Shown: one piece after another, positions 12,801-22,796 of the stretch | How the letters are laid out: each line of letters starts with the position of its first letter | How positions within the stretch are numbered: the stretch's first letter is position 1 | DNA from: Mesorhabditis belari | Lineage: Eukaryota; Nematoda; Chromadorea; Rhabditida; Rhabditidae | Assembly: GCA_958450365.1 (NCBI GenBank) | Contig: CAUEEP010000758.1 | Coordinates: 633,565-697,564 of the forward strand | Direction of reading: 5' to 3' | DNA: 64,000 bases | Program-made: the position numbers and the translations under genes | The notes under the pieces: generated by a model | What the model was told of the DNA's origin: nothing | The model's database searches: none | What the model saw: the letters and a program-made list of their open reading frames with translations, nothing else

Positions 12801-12923
12801 GGGTGAATGATGCAAATGTTCACATGATGAAAAGACTTCTTTTAATGGAAATATTAAGAAAATCAATAAAATATTCAGAGAGATTCCCGTTGAAAATTGG
12901 GAAATTCGCGGTCGGAGCCGCAT
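844..12923 (-). CDS. gpn-1: Glypican (heparan-sulfate proteoglycan core), 3' end beyond window
   Basis: Eleven exons join in frame: 12923-12767, 11197-11112, 10767-10692, 10648-10557, 9991-9863, 9785-9735, 9350-9228, 7808-7728, 7054-6970, 5087-4957 and 1080-844, giving 416 residues before the window edge. Residues 1-33 are a signal peptide (hydrophobic core LNILLIFLIF). The GEHLQICPQSDKSCC block, MFNRTYG, PFAEVPNRL, CLNVAKGCLAEW and VQISEAIM match the cysteine-rich glypican fold, and the GEHLxICPQ form points to the GPC1/2/4/6 branch, which includes nematode gpn-1. Two furin-type motifs, RGKR (about 360-363) and RSKR (385-388), sit where glypicans are often cleaved. NRT is a glycosylation site. 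The glycosaminoglycan-bearing tail and GPI signal must lie left of position 844. Glypicans act at the cell surface, modulating Wnt, BMP and Hedgehog ligands. The symbol is inferred from the branch; the family call is firm. Confidence 0.93.
1304..2719. mobile_element. Inner element with ATTGGGTTGGGGAGAATGAG termini
   Basis: About 27-bp inverted ends (ATTGGG...GGCGCC) at 1304 and 2719. It interrupts the outer fold-back element. A 50-bp segment with GGCGCTGTTTGAATTTTC occurs near both 1675 and 2555. Confidence 0.75.
1732..2250. mobile_element. Mariner-type MITE with TAGGTTGATGCATAAGT termini
   Basis: Perfect 17-bp inverted ends. They resemble the Hsmar1/MADE1 terminus TTAGGTTGGTGCAAAAGT. There is no transposase. 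It is the third nesting level within 1146-2988. Confidence 0.75.
3245..3503 (+). mobile_element. Tc1/mariner remnant keeping the transposase C-terminus
   Basis: Perfect 27-bp inverted ends beginning TACAGGGTGCGGCAGAATTA. Inside, 3274-3387 reads 37 codons to a stop, including AFPKRLKSCIDAKGGRFEYD, which looks like the conserved tail of Tc1/mariner-type transposases. The rest of the gene is deleted. It lies in a glypican intron. Confidence 0.75.
3504..4240. other. Intronic DNA without recognised feature
   Basis: AT-rich glypican intron sequence. I see no exon, RNA gene or repeat structure I can support. Confidence 0.5.
4245..4610. repeat. Palindromic/tandem element rich in TCTAGAT and GATTTAGA
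   Basis: A roughly 180-bp unit is repeated in tandem (4309-4425 and 4440-4560), with inverted half-sites such as CTAGAATCA. Its outer ends (ATATGTTAGG, CATAACATATAC) recall the ends of the element at 47403-47730. Confidence 0.6.
5160..5480. repeat. Simple GC-richer repeat patch (CTGGCTTTCATTTTGT)
   Basis: Short direct repeats of TCTGGCTTTCATTTTG, TAGGTAAAGCTATGTG and AGGCAAGGTCAG in a glypican intron, next to the exon 5087-4957. No coding signal. Confidence 0.45.
6514..6620. repeat. AAAGA-rich tract
   Basis: Purine run of GAAAGAAAA units in a glypican intron. It produces a false low-complexity open frame. Confidence 0.7.
8321..8578. mobile_element. MITE with GTACTTATGCATCTGGCGGG termini
   Basis: Inverted ends of about 37 bp with one indel, enclosing an AT-rich core with TTGTATATTG repeats. 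It sits in the glypican intron between exons 9350-9228 and 7808-7728. Confidence 0.75.
9475..9711. mobile_element. Tc1-like palindromic MITE, copy 1
   Basis: TACAGTACTGGACAATGAAA at the left and its inverse ending at 9711, flanked by TA. The interior is a near-perfect palindrome (CGATCGTCACTTTCGCGC arms). A second copy is at 17890-18127. Confidence 0.8.
10831..10905 (-). pseudogene. tRNA-like relic
   Basis: A good B box (GGGTTCGATCCCC) with a matching T stem and an A-box-like start, but the acceptor strands do not pair. Not a working tRNA. Confidence 0.5.
11000..11073 (+). pseudogene. tRNA-like relic (GTAATGGTTAGCAC family)
   Basis: A-box GTGTAATGGTTAGCACAG and B-box GGGTTCGAGTCCC are intact; only about five of seven acceptor pairs form. 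The same family recurs at 41050 and 41295. Confidence 0.5.
11884..12045 (+). repeat. tRNA-derived SINE, copy 1
   Basis: The head has a well-paired acceptor stem (GTCGGTG with CATCGAC) but a GATCGTAAGGGAGA insert repeated four times. The tail CCCATAAAAGGACCAGCC matches that of 58613-58725 at about 80%. Confidence 0.6.
12495..12715. mobile_element. MITE family B, copy 1
   Basis: Inverted ends around TTCTCTCTAATAGTAGTGCA and its complement ending in TACGGTA; shared interior (GAACCTATCGATGTGGG). Copies also at 33947-34157 and 39682-39903. In the first glypican intron. Confidence 0.75.
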
Positions 12924-12973
12924 TTTAGAGAAAATGCGTCACTTCAAAGCGATTGATATACTTGATTGATAAT
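12924..12973 (-). promoter_or_regulatory. Possible spliced-leader acceptor and 5' leader of the glypican
   Basis: On the minus strand a TTTCAG acceptor ends at 12974, 50 nt upstream of the glypican ATG, with no upstream exon needed. This is where a nematode spliced leader would be joined. A plain cis-spliced 5' UTR intron is also possible. Confidence 0.4.
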
Positions 12974-13170
12974 CTGAAAGGTTTCGAATGATTTTGAGAA
13001 ATAACAAATAATTTAAAACCGGTATCAAGATATTTATTTGATCAAAAGAAAAAAAAAAGGACTAGTTCTTAGTATCTCAAAGGAAAATGCTTTGTAAACT
13101 TTTGTTTGATAGATAAGTAAAGATCTTGCACTCTCCCCTTGTGTTCCCCTTTTTCTCTAGGCAAATCAAG

Positions 13171-13317
13171 GTACAAAATAGCTCAGTGGTTAGAGGTTAA
13201 ATGCTGAAAAGCGGAAGGTCGAGGGTTCAAACCCTTTTTGAAACCTTTTTGCATTTCTGCACTGCTTTATCCTTCAATTCTTAGTTCGAAAGGAATTGAA
13301 GGATAAAGAAGTGCAGA
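13171..13317 (+). pseudogene. tRNA-like relic followed by a hairpin
   Basis: A-box TAGCTCAGTGGTTAGAGG and B-box GGGTTCAAACCC, weak acceptor stem. A 24-bp inverted repeat (GCACTGCTTTATCCTTCAAT and its inverse) follows at 13258-13317. Confidence 0.5.
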
Positions 13318-13789
13318 AAGGAGTTAGAAAGGATACTAGCAATATTTCATAGACTGATTCTATATTATAAAATCAACAAACCCAAAGTCAAAGGTCAACA
13401 GAGATCAACAAAGAAATTCAGCAAATCAAAAGAGCTTTCAAAAGTCAAACTGTCAAAGAAATAAAGATTTTGAGTTCTCTTCAGAAAACTATGAAGATAA
13501 GCAACGATTATATAATATAAGAATATCATTATAGTATTTGATATCTAAAGAAAAATGAATCAAAGGGATTTCAGTTGTCAAAAAAATGCCAGTGGTCCTT
13601 TGCGTTACCCAAGCGAGGCTCCGCCCCCCCCCTCAATCTTTCAGCCTCTTTTTCAACCCAAAAATTATCTAACCGTCTGAGTCTCTCATAGTCTAAAAAA
13701 GAAGAAAAAAAAAAGCTACACCCCAAACACCCCAAAGCACCCATCGGTGGGATCAAAGAAAATTGGTGGGGGTAAATTTGGGCAATTGC

Positions 13790-13900
13790 CTAATCAATTT
13801 TCTTTCCTTTTTTTCTCTTTCTTTACCAAACATCAATCCTTTTTCTCTCTCTTTCTCTTTCTCTCTCTTTCTCTCTCTCTTTCTTTCAATTTTCCCCTTG
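13790..13900. repeat. TCTCTTTC polypyrimidine tract
   Basis: Low-complexity CT run in the intergenic DNA between the glypican and collagen genes; it makes false open frames. Confidence 0.7.
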
Positions 13901-14029
13901 GGTACCAAATTCCATCGAATGTTCCGCTCAATTAGAATCGGAGAACTTTAAAACTTCCAAAAAAACAGTTAAATTCTCACGGTTTCCTTGTGATTTTCAA
14001 AGTCTCACTGTCTATTTTGATTGGAAAAT

Positions 14030-14310
14030 TTGATTTTGATCTAGCCGATATTCGGAAGGGTTTGAATAGAGTTTAAGATATGGTTTTCTTTGTCAAAACG
14101 TCGCTTGCCCAGTTGCTTCTGTTCCTTTAAAACCTTGTTTCATAGAAAAAGAAGATTTTGATTTTGATCTAGCCGATATTCGGAATGATTTGAATAGACT
14201 TTTAGGGGGTTAGGGTTCGGTTTTTGAGGGTTAGGTATGATTCTTTGTCTTCTTTTCTTTGTTACTTCTGTTCCTTTAAACCTTGTTTCATAGAAAAAGA
14301 AGATTTTTTT
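14030..14310. repeat. Tandem duplication of ~127 bp
   Basis: GATTTTGATCTAGCCGATAT through TTTCATAGAAAAAGAAGATT occurs twice, slightly diverged. Confidence 0.7.
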
Positions 14311-14349
14311 GAATCTAGAACCAGAAAGTAATCGTTTACTTGTGAGGTG

Positions 14350-14452
14350 AGCAGAGAGTACATTTCAAAGAGTACATTTCAAAGAGTACATTTCAGAGAG
14401 TATATTTCAGAGAGTACATTTCAGAGAGTACATTTCAGAGAGTACATTTCTT
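14350..14452. repeat. Minisatellite, 16-bp unit
   Basis: About six copies of AGAGAGTACATTTCAG. Confidence 0.75.
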
Positions 14453-14849
14453 GGTGACGAAAAGCAATTACTCTAACTTTATAATACGGTAGAAACTTGG
14501 AAAATTCAGGATAAACAAATCCGGTTTGTGAAAGTTGAGGATCTCATCGACGAGAGTGTTTCCCCGTTCTTGATAATCGCGTGTGAAGTGATGTTGCTCG
14601 ATTGATTGCTGTGAAGATCATTGCTGTGAAGATTCATTGCTTTCCCCTCCAACTCTCCAATCCAGTTCCTCAATCAACCCAAAAGGCAATCGAATTGAAT
14701 TGAATTGAATATGGCTTTGATTCTTCTCTTTCTCCATTTGAATCTCTTTGAATCTCTTTGAATGAATCTCCTTCTCTTCATCAATCGAAAATTCATCGAT
14801 CCCACCTGTCATTCTATACAAAATAAAAGAGACTTTTGAGTGACTCTTT

Positions 14850-14918
14850 GCCTCAAAGCAGGAGAGCTTAAAAGAAAGAGTCTTTTATTCTTTCTTTTAA
14901 GCTCTCCTGGCTTGAAAT
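14850..14918. repeat. Hairpin
   Basis: CAGGAGAGCTTAAAAGAAAG and its inverse around a short loop. Confidence 0.65.
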
Positions 14919-15085
14919 ACTTTATGCTTAGAATTTACTATTTCTCTAAAATCTCTAGAGGATTATTAAACATTTCTCTAGAGGATTATTAAACACATTA
15001 AAGAGTATTTGAACTTGCTATAACTTACCACAACTTTAGAACTTATTCGACTTTCCGCTATGAGAAGAGTTCACTTGTACAACCC

Positions 15086-15863
15086 TTAACACAATGATGA
15101 CGAAGCGTTTTTCTGCTAGGTTGACGAAAGAACATCGCTAGATGCTCTTTCTTCCCAGGTATCAACCAAAAACAAACCAAATTTTCCAAACTCTTGGAAA
15201 AGCTTGTAGTCTAGGGTTTTCGAGGGTGGAGAACACGAATTCAGATTTTAGAAACCTCTGTTCGGCAGCCGGAATTAGAAATACCCCGTACTGTACAGCT
15301 GATGTATTGTCCAGAGAGCTAAAAATTTGTATCCGGGGGTTTTCGGGGGTGGGGAACACGATTCTAGTGTCAGATTTTCAAAATTTCTGGTGGACGAAAG
15401 TGGACGAAGGTCGTCTGGCCCCTGGAACGGTTCGATCCACCGGTGGACGAAATTGTGGTCCACCGGACGAAACCCCTCCCGTCCCAGAGACAGACGCTCT
15501 ACCGATTGCGCTATAGAAGACCTCTATTGCGCGTATCCCAGTAAAAGGACCTTTTTGGGATAAAGTCTTATCAAAAAATGTTGTTGATATGAAAGGTTCA
15601 TCTAGCTGAGCTTCATCCAATAAAACAAAAGTCGTGGAAAACAGATCATTGGAGAAAAGAGAAATGCGGCGTTTTGTCTCACGAGCCAAAAAGAGCCGAT
15701 ATCTTTTTGAGGCAGCAATATTTTCAAAATCTGACTAGAGATTCGGATTCAGCATGAGATTTTACATATAGGAGGTGTATTTTGGGGCTAATATCTTTGC
15801 GAGACACCCCCTCGTCCACTGGGGCAGTAACGCAAAAAAAACGCCTCGTCGCGAATGTGTTAA
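15086..15863. mobile_element. TTAA-flanked piggyBac-like non-autonomous element, copy 1
   Basis: TTAACACA at the left and TGTGTTAA at the right, with similar subterminal GACGAAGCG/GACGAGGCG. Its right end matches the element at 23210-24144. It contains a tRNA-like relic near 15470-15535 and no transposase. Confidence 0.55.
15470..15537 (-). pseudogene. tRNA-like relic inside a TTAA element
   Basis: Minus strand ATAGCGCAATCGGTAGAGCG matches a tRNA D arm; the T arm is poor. Confidence 0.4.
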
Positions 15864-15914
15864 AGAATTTGAATAGACTAGATGAATGGAAAGTTAAGAT
15901 CAATTCTTAGGGAA

Positions 15915-16062
15915 AATTTGCGTGTACTGAGATTCAGCGGAGATCAGGTACTGAAATTCAGCGGAGATCAGCGTACTGAAATTCAGCGGAGATCAACGTG
16001 TACTGAAATTCAGCGGAGATCAGCGTGTACTGAGATTCAGCGGAGATCAGCGTACTGTAATT
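15915..16062. repeat. Minisatellite, ~24-bp unit
   Basis: Six copies of ACTGAAATTCAGCGGAGATC-type units, 0.4 kb from the collagen 3' end. Confidence 0.75.
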
Positions 16063-16418
16063 CAATTTTCTGCCGGTTATTTTTCCTTTTCTTTTCATAA
16101 TATTTAAAAACTTTAAACTAAAGTAATCGATTTTCAAATTTTCTTTTTCCAATTTTCTTTTCTTCACTCGATCTCATAGTTAAAAGCTTTTGATTTCTTT
16201 TAAGAAAAGAAAATAATTTGAATAGACTAGATGAATGGAAAGTTATTTAAATCAATATAAAGAACTGGGTTTTTTAAAAAAAAAACAATGACTTTTTCCA
16301 TTCAATGATCGCTATTCAAATTTTGGCAAACAGAAAGAGACTAAAGCTTTTTTTTGAAAAGAAAATTGTCGCTTTTTTTCTGTAATTTTTAAAATTGTTG
16401 TATTTTGATGCCAGAGAA

Positions 16419-16424
16419 TTTATT
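16419..16424 (-). terminator. Polyadenylation signal of the collagen gene
   Basis: AATAAA on the minus strand, 20 nt past the collagen stop codon. Confidence 0.7.
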
Positions 16425-16443
16425 CGTCTTTTGATATAAAAAT

Positions 16444-19065
16444 CTAACGACGAGTTCCGTCCTCGAAGAAGATTCCTCCGTCGAGAGAGCAATATTTGGG
16501 GCAGATACCGCGCTCTCCAGAGCGACCATCCGAGCCGGGGCCGCCGGGGCTTCTAAAAGTGAAGTTGTTCACGTGAATGTATCTCTTATCTATTTCCTTT
16601 CTCAACACCCTTACCCTGGCTCTCCAGCGTGTCCGGGTTCTCCAGCGGCTCCAGGGAATCCCCGTGCTCCATCTCTTCCAGGCTGTCCAGGGGCTCCCTT
16701 TCCTCCAGCAGGTCCAGCCTCTCCAGGGGCTCCATTGTTGCCAGGTCTGCCGGGAGCTCCAGGGCGAGCAGCTTCCGATGGAGCTGGGTTTCCAGGGCGT
16801 CCAGGGTTTCCGGGTTGTCCACGGCTTCCAGGGTTTCCAGGCTTTCCTGGGTTTCCAGGAGCTCCAGGGAATCCATGTCCGCCAGAGCCTCCGGGCTGTC
16901 CAGGTGATCCAGAAGATCCTGAAATTTGTGACGTACTTATACTTGCATAATACGATTCGCCTAAAATAAAAGTGGACTTCTAGAGCAAGCGACGGCAGTT
17001 TACTTATCACAAATTCCATTATCGTACCCTTCTCTCCAGGTTGTCCGGGTGGTCCAGGTGGTCCTTGTGGGCAAGGCTCGCAAGGGGTTTCGGCTCGTTG
17101 TCCGCAGATTTTTGGTGGACGTCCAGGGGCACCGGGGGCTCCTTGGGCTCCGGGACGGCCGGGTTTTCCATGTCGTCCAGCGGCTCCCTGAGCTCCTTGG
17201 GCTCCAGGAAGGCAGCAACCTGTACAGAATTTCCATAAACGCGATCATTTTCCAAAATTAAACCGTTGCATCCTCCATACGCCTGCCTCTTTCCACGAGT
17301 CTCGTTAACGGGATGAAGACGGAACGAGTAGACCTCCTCCATCACTTGAGCAGAAGAAATCTGAAAGGGAAGCTGGGTCCTTGAGCTGAGATTTCAATTG
17401 GATCTGATCGGATTGGCTCTGATTCAGTTTGAGGAAATGACTGAGTGGTGTAGTGTTGCGTACCGTAAATACTTTAATTGGACCCCACCGTCCTCGTACA
17501 GTCGCGTAGTCGCAAAAGTTTTTAGTATTTCATTTTTTTCAAAGCGCCCATACTTTCAAAAAAAGCGTCTTTGGTATCAAAAAATAGCCCTGAATTTCAG
17601 CTATTTTTTGATACCTAAACGCGCATTGTAGCATAAACCAGTGTCGAGAAAAACTCGTTCAAAGCTAGACTACGCAGCACTCCGCACCGTCATTATGGGC
17701 GGTGGGGTACTATTACAGTATTTACGGTAGGTTAGAATACGGAGTGGCTAGGTTGGTATCCGGTTTTTTTGTCTTTTTTTTGGAGAATCTATGCCACTGT
17801 TGTTGGAAGATCTCTCAGCTACAGTACTGGACAATGCTATATACAACAGCTATATATAACGGCTATATACAACAGCTATATACAACAGCTACAGTACTGG
17901 ACAATGAAATATGATATTTCAAAAAAAACGATCGTCACTTTCGCGCGTCTGTAACTCCCTTGTCTTTGCGTTTAAACTATTAGTGTTGTACATTTTCTGA
18001 AAGCTCTTTTCAAGGGCTACACAATGATAATATTAATATTTAGAAATACTGTAAAGACAAGGGAGTTACAGACGCGCGAAGGTGACGATCTTTTTTCAAA
18101 TATCATATTTCATTGTCCAGTAGTGTACGTTGAGATCTCGAGTATCAGTCGGCTAGGTTCTAAGCTAAATGTGCCCGCACCTCGCACTCGGTGATTTGTC
18201 GTTCGGCGCGCATTTGCACATCGTTCACATATTGGCTGATCATTGGTAAAGTGATCGCCAACGAGAATAAAGCAACTGAAAGATTTTTATAATGATTTTA
18301 TGATGAATATTTATGAGATGAGAAAATCTAGAGAAATCTCGAGAAATCTAAAATTTCAATTTTATTTTCTTTTCTTCATCTCTTTCGTAATCTCAAATTT
18401 ACATATAAGATTAGGAAAAATGGGGTTTTTTAGCACTCCTTAAAACCTTTCTTTTTTACCTTTCCTTAAATCCTAAAATCTTAGAAGAAAAGAGAATTTA
18501 TAGCTTGTTATAAATTTTCTTTTCTATTTATAACAACCCTTTTCACATCGCTTTTTTTTTCTGACTTTTCGACGTTCTACCACGTTCTTTTTACCACGAT
18601 TACTTTAGTTCTTTCGACGTTTCGACGACGACGTTTCGACGAATAGCTTGAAAGGCTTTTGTTTGGTAGAAAGAAACGTCTTCTTTCTACGTCTTCTTTC
18701 TACCAAACAAAAGCCTTTCAAGCTATTTAGCTATTTCAAGCTATAAAAAAAACTATTTACCTTTATTAGTTAAGAATTTAAAACTTTAAAATTTAAAAAA
18801 GATTATCCAAAAAAAAAAAATTAAAGCTTAACATAGAGCTGATTTTTTTCAAGTAAGACTTTATGAAATTTATGGAATTTATTGCAAAATAGAAAACAGA
18901 AGAAAGAGAGAAAGAAAGAAAGAAAGAAACCCAAATCGTTTTCTTTATTTTCTATTTAACTTATTTAGCTTTTAAAGTTTTCCCCAAAAAAAGATAAAGA
19001 CTCAAACCTCCAGTGAAGACCGAAGCCACCCTTGAAACAAGCACAAAAGCGCGTTCGTTCTCCAT
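16444..19065 (-). CDS. Nematode cuticle collagen, complete
   Basis: Six exons (19065-19008, 18275-18181, 17360-17264, 17219-17028, 16918-16615, 16552-16444) give 284 residues with every phase matching. The N-terminus is a type II membrane anchor ([17 protein letters not shown]). It is followed by the furin-like RGKR site before [10 protein letters not shown], a short Gly-X-Y block, a cysteine cluster around [14 protein letters not shown], a main Gly-X-Y domain of about 100 residues, and a C-terminus containing GICPKYC and [12 protein letters not shown], diagnostic of one class of nematode cuticle collagens (the rol-6/dpy-like type as I recall it). It is secreted by the hypodermis, cleaved by a BLI-4-type protease and cross-linked into the cuticle. 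The 0.8-kb second intron carries a palindromic MITE and a Tc1-like MITE. A TATA box lies upstream. The exact paralogue cannot be assigned. Confidence 0.95.
17461..17729. mobile_element. Palindromic MITE family A, copy 1
   Basis: TACCGTAAATACT termini and long inverted arms containing CCCCACCG and CGACTACGCGACTG-type blocks, flanked by TA. In collagen intron 2. Other copies: 28851-29122, 34456-34960, 49854-50122. Confidence 0.8.
17890..18127. mobile_element. Tc1-like palindromic MITE, copy 2
   Basis: Same family as 9475-9711, in collagen intron 2. It is preceded by a partial extra end (17820-17837) and an array of CTATATACAACAG units. Confidence 0.8.
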
Positions 19066-19215
19066 CGTTTCGCAAAATCGGACGAAGAGACTTGCCGATT
19101 TTTGGAAGCCAATCACTAGGCTTATATACGAGACTATCGGGAAAAAAAAATAAATGCTAAAATTTTAGTAGAACGTCGAAAAGTCAGAAAAGTCAGAAAA
19201 AAGCGATGTGAAGAG
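18540..19215. repeat. Inverted repeat bracketing collagen exon 1
   Basis: TTCACATCGCTTTTTT...CTGACTTTTCGACGTTCT at 18541-18580 recurs inverted at 19169-19213. A separate hairpin (GGCTTTTGTTTGGTAGAAAG) lies at 18650-18725. Confidence 0.6.
19121..19130 (-). promoter_or_regulatory. TATA box of the collagen gene
   Basis: The minus strand reads CGTATATAAG about 57 nt before the collagen start codon, a classic TATA element at the expected distance. It suits a strongly transcribed structural gene. Confidence 0.6.
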
Positions 19216-19814
19216 GCGACTCTTTTGCTTATTTTCCTTCGAGATTTTTCTCGTTCCACTTTTGCTTTTTCGTTTTTCGTTGTTTTTTTTTTCTTTCTTG
19301 ACTTCACTTGTTCCACTCAAATGACCATTAGAGAAAGATTGGTAAAATTGGGTAAGAGACAAGTCAAAATTTGAACATTTTTTAGGCAATTTATCAGTTA
19401 ACACGATAGAAATTTTTTAGTAAAAAGTCAGATCTCCTTTTTTCTGGATTAACAGCTGATTTCCTGGTGAAGCTTAAATGTAAAAAGCTCCATAATGTTC
19501 CATAATGTTGACAAAAAATAATCGATCAGTGTGCCAAAAATTGCATGTTTACGAGGGCCCAAAGTACGATAAGTTTACAGTCCAATGTGGATAAAAAGTA
19601 AGCTCAACCCTTTGCTTTTGTGAAAAGCTACCGTACCCCTTAGTTGGCGTTAGTTCATGAGCCCTATGAAAAGCGCATTCCGAAGCCTTTAATTTTTCGA
19701 TGTTTCCGAAAAATTTCCATAAATGCATAAACTTTATCTGAGATCTCCGTAAGAAAAAGAATCATTGTTGAAATCAAATCAAAAAAATAAACTTTTACAA
19801 CGTGACAAAAGAAT

Positions 19815-20155
19815 AAGTGGGAGGGTCCAAATTCAGCAAAGGGGCATTTCAGCAACTCGCTATAAATTTCTTTGTAGTGGATCGATTTAGAAGATTTACA
19901 CACCATTTTGTTGCATTCATCGAGAGCAACAAAATGGTACTAAAATCATTTCAATAGGTCAAAAACTACAAAAGTGGGGGTTTTTTTTCCAACTTTCGTA
20001 GTTTTTGACCTATTGAAACGATTTTAGTTTTGTTTTTTGTTGCTCACGATGAGTGCAAAAAAAAATGGTGTGTAAATCTTCTAAATCGGTCAGCTACAAA
20101 GAAAGTTATAGTGAGTTGCCGAAATGACTCTTTGGTGAAATTGGGCCCTCCCGAA
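19815..20155. mobile_element. Palindromic element between collagen and macro-domain genes
   Basis: The arms contain GCAACTCGCTATAAATTTCT and AGAAGATTTACACACCAT with inverted partners. It is related to the GCGCAACTCGCCATAACTTT family at 37968, 44096 and 52594. Confidence 0.7.
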
Positions 20156-20227
20156 TAAGTGCAAAAGTGATGAAAAGGCGATGGGTAAAAATATAACAAA
20201 ACAGTCAACTTAGTGAAATTTAATTCA

Positions 20228-22778
20228 CTATACGATATATCTCGAAAGATCAACTCGTTTCTCGTACAGCGTACACTCGGTCATCCATCCGTCCGAAACG
20301 ATTTTCGCGCCTTTGGGCAGTTGCTTGCGCAGTGAGGCCAAACTAAAACAAATTATGATTAAATGTATCGAGAAATATATTCAAATTTACTTTTCTGTAT
20401 TATAAATTATGATCAAGGAACATTTTGAATTATTAAAATATTTGTTCTCGTTTCGAAACAGATGCAAATTCAAGTCTACCTAGCCGCGTTATTCCGAAAA
20501 GACTTCGGCACCACGCAAATGTTGACCGTCTTGAGCGAATCATCGTCACTTTCTTCGACAATCGATCCACTCCCCTCCTCAACGAGCTCTCTGCAATAAA
20601 TAGTGTAATGCAAATTTCACAAAAGTATATAACATAAAAACCATAAAAAAAACAGCTTACTTGAATTCCCCGTAATCAGACGAACGTTTCTTCTCGATTT
20701 CAGCCAACGAGATGACATCTTTTTCGAAAGCGTTTGCTCCTAAAATTTAAGATTAGAATAAGTTTAACAGCTTTCAGATTCACAGAGCCTCATAAACAAA
20801 TTAGATACCCATTTTTTCATCGCTCGTTTGTGCTTTCACTGGCGAGGCTGAGGGTTTTCGCGTTTGAGTTGTTGTGAGCAATGTAGAACTAGTGGCCGGT
20901 CGCTTGATCGTCGCGTTTTTCTTCGGTTTCATCTCCACCTCTTCTTCCTCGTCATCATCTAGTTCTTCTAGAAAAAATCATTCAATATCATACCGGTTGA
21001 ACACAAACCTTCGTCTCCACTATCCTCCTCCGATCCTTCTGAGCTCGATTCTTCTGACCCCTCATTGTCATCAGGATCTAAAAACTAATGTTAATTTCTC
21101 GCTGAAAGTCCTTTACCTTTCTCGCTTCCTTTGTCCGGGTCGTATTCATCCTCACTGTCACTCGCTTCGGTCGAAATGTCCGATTCCGAGTCCTCATCAG
21201 AAAACACATCGTCCTAAATAAAAAAAAATTATAATTTACTTGACAAAACTTTTTAAAACTTAAAAAAATCAATCTTACGTTAAATCAAAGCTTAGCTTAC
21301 CACAATCTTCGTCCTTTTTGTAGGCCTAGCGGCTGCTCGGCGTGGTGGTCTTCCCGTTTGAGCAACTGGTGATGAATGTCTTCGTTTCTAAACAAAACAG
21401 TACATGTCAAAATGTTTCCAATAAAAATTTAGGTTAAATAATTGCTAACTTGTGGTGATCTGTGCGATGTTGATTGCCTATCCTTTGCAAATCGGTAGAC
21501 ATACGTGGGCACACCAAAATTGCACAAGTGCTTCTCTACCGTTCGCTCAAACGCGTCCATTCCTAAAAAAGATCGAAGTTATAAAATCGATAAAGTACAA
21601 ATTTAGACAATAAAAGAAGGAAAAGACGCACCTGCTCCAACTTTCGCAAAGTGCACGCTAACTTTACGGTCGTCGGTGAGGGCATAGTGAGTGAGCTTCC
21701 GGAAGCATGTCTTCAAGAGTTCCGTTTGAATCTCATCTAAACATTTTGTTCATTTCATTCATTTATGTATAAAAGTTAGGAGTACTCTGCTGTTAAATTT
21801 AAGTTGATCAAAAGCTTAAATTTATAAAATGATTCGTATTTTGACTAGATTCTACTCAATTACCTCTTTTGTCGGCATGTTGTGCAATCAACAGAGCCAC
21901 CGTCGTCTTTGCCTTCTTCTCCTTTTCGTCGTCGCCTGTGTTTTCCTTGTCGTTATCTTCTGAAGTAGATGCATTCAACGTACCGCTCACATCGATCAGA
22001 TGAACATCGCCCACTTTCATGTCCTAAATAATCAAATTGGAATTGCATTAGAATTGTTGCACTTTTAATCCATAATGATGAAAAAGTCAATTGTTAAAAG
22101 CTTTCATGTTTATCAAACTATGAGCAAAGATCTTACCTTCATCTCGGCGATAAACTCGTATCGTTCGGCCACCATGGGGAATTTCCTGTTGAGCGCCGTG
22201 AACATGCCACCTCGTCCAAATGAGCCTAAAATAGAAAATTCTCGATGAATAATCTTACAACTAAAGCATCTTCTCAATGACCTAAACCTTTTATTAAAAA
22301 AAACAACTTTTAAAAGAACTAACCACTATCGTCGACAACGTGTGCAATGATTTGCTCGGTCGACTCATCTTCGCCAACACGTTGCGGTTTTGTGGCATCG
22401 CCGGAAAGGTGAATTATCTAAAAGTTTACATTGTGAGCGTATTTTAAACTAGAATTAGACACTTTACGGTCAGTCTTGCTAAATTTTTTTAACTTTTACT
22501 ACAAGTTAATCCAAGTTAAGTTATTTCTAAAGCTGTTTCAAAAACAAAATCCCTTACACTTCCATCTTGTTCTACTTCTTCATGTTCATCGGGTCCGGGC
22601 AGTGAAAGGCTGGTCGATTCGTATCCTAAACATTAAAATTTGTCAAAATAGGGAAGTTTAGCTTGCTAAAGGCTTATTGCTCATTTGGAAACCCACCAGA
22701 TTCAGCCCATTTCACGTGGAGCGATTGTTGACGCGTCTGTCGAGCGTCTCCAATCACTTCATCTTCCGAATCAGACAT
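20228..22778 (-). CDS. ALC1/CHD1L-like macro domain protein with C-terminal BRCT-like segment
   Basis: Fourteen exons: 22778-22697, 22625-22558, 22417-22324, 22225-22137, 22023-21864, 21736-21632, 21562-21450, 21387-21301, 21213-21117, 21077-21009, 20967-20809, 20739-20661, 20590-20480, 20342-20228. All phases match and encode 475 residues. Residues about 51-232 form a macro domain closest to that of human ALC1/CHD1L: HLSGDATKP, VVDDSGSFGRGGMFTAL, ALLIAQHADKRD and the closing GVPTYVYRFA all have counterparts. ALC1-type macro domains bind ADP-ribose or poly(ADP-ribose). Residues about 240-270 are basic (KRRHSS, RPTKRTK, a likely nuclear signal), 270-400 very acidic, and 422-475 end with VSDGWMTEC, the tryptophan motif of BRCT domains, though the segment is short. 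There is no Snf2 ATPase. A TTTAG acceptor 18 nt before the ATG suggests trans-splicing. A nuclear DNA-damage or chromatin role is inferred. Confidence 0.9.
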
Positions 22779-22796
22779 CTTTTGATTTTGTGACCT
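22779..22796 (-). promoter_or_regulatory. Spliced-leader acceptor and short leader of the macro-domain gene
   Basis: AAAATTTAG precedes an 18-nt leader and the ATG. No upstream exon is visible in this reading direction, so spliced-leader addition is the simplest reading. Confidence 0.5.

Noticed and set aside
16573..17019. Several open frames on both strands over the collagen
   Set aside because: Shadows of the Gly-X-Y coding exons in other frames; only the minus-strand frame keeps glycine every third residue and joins with phase.
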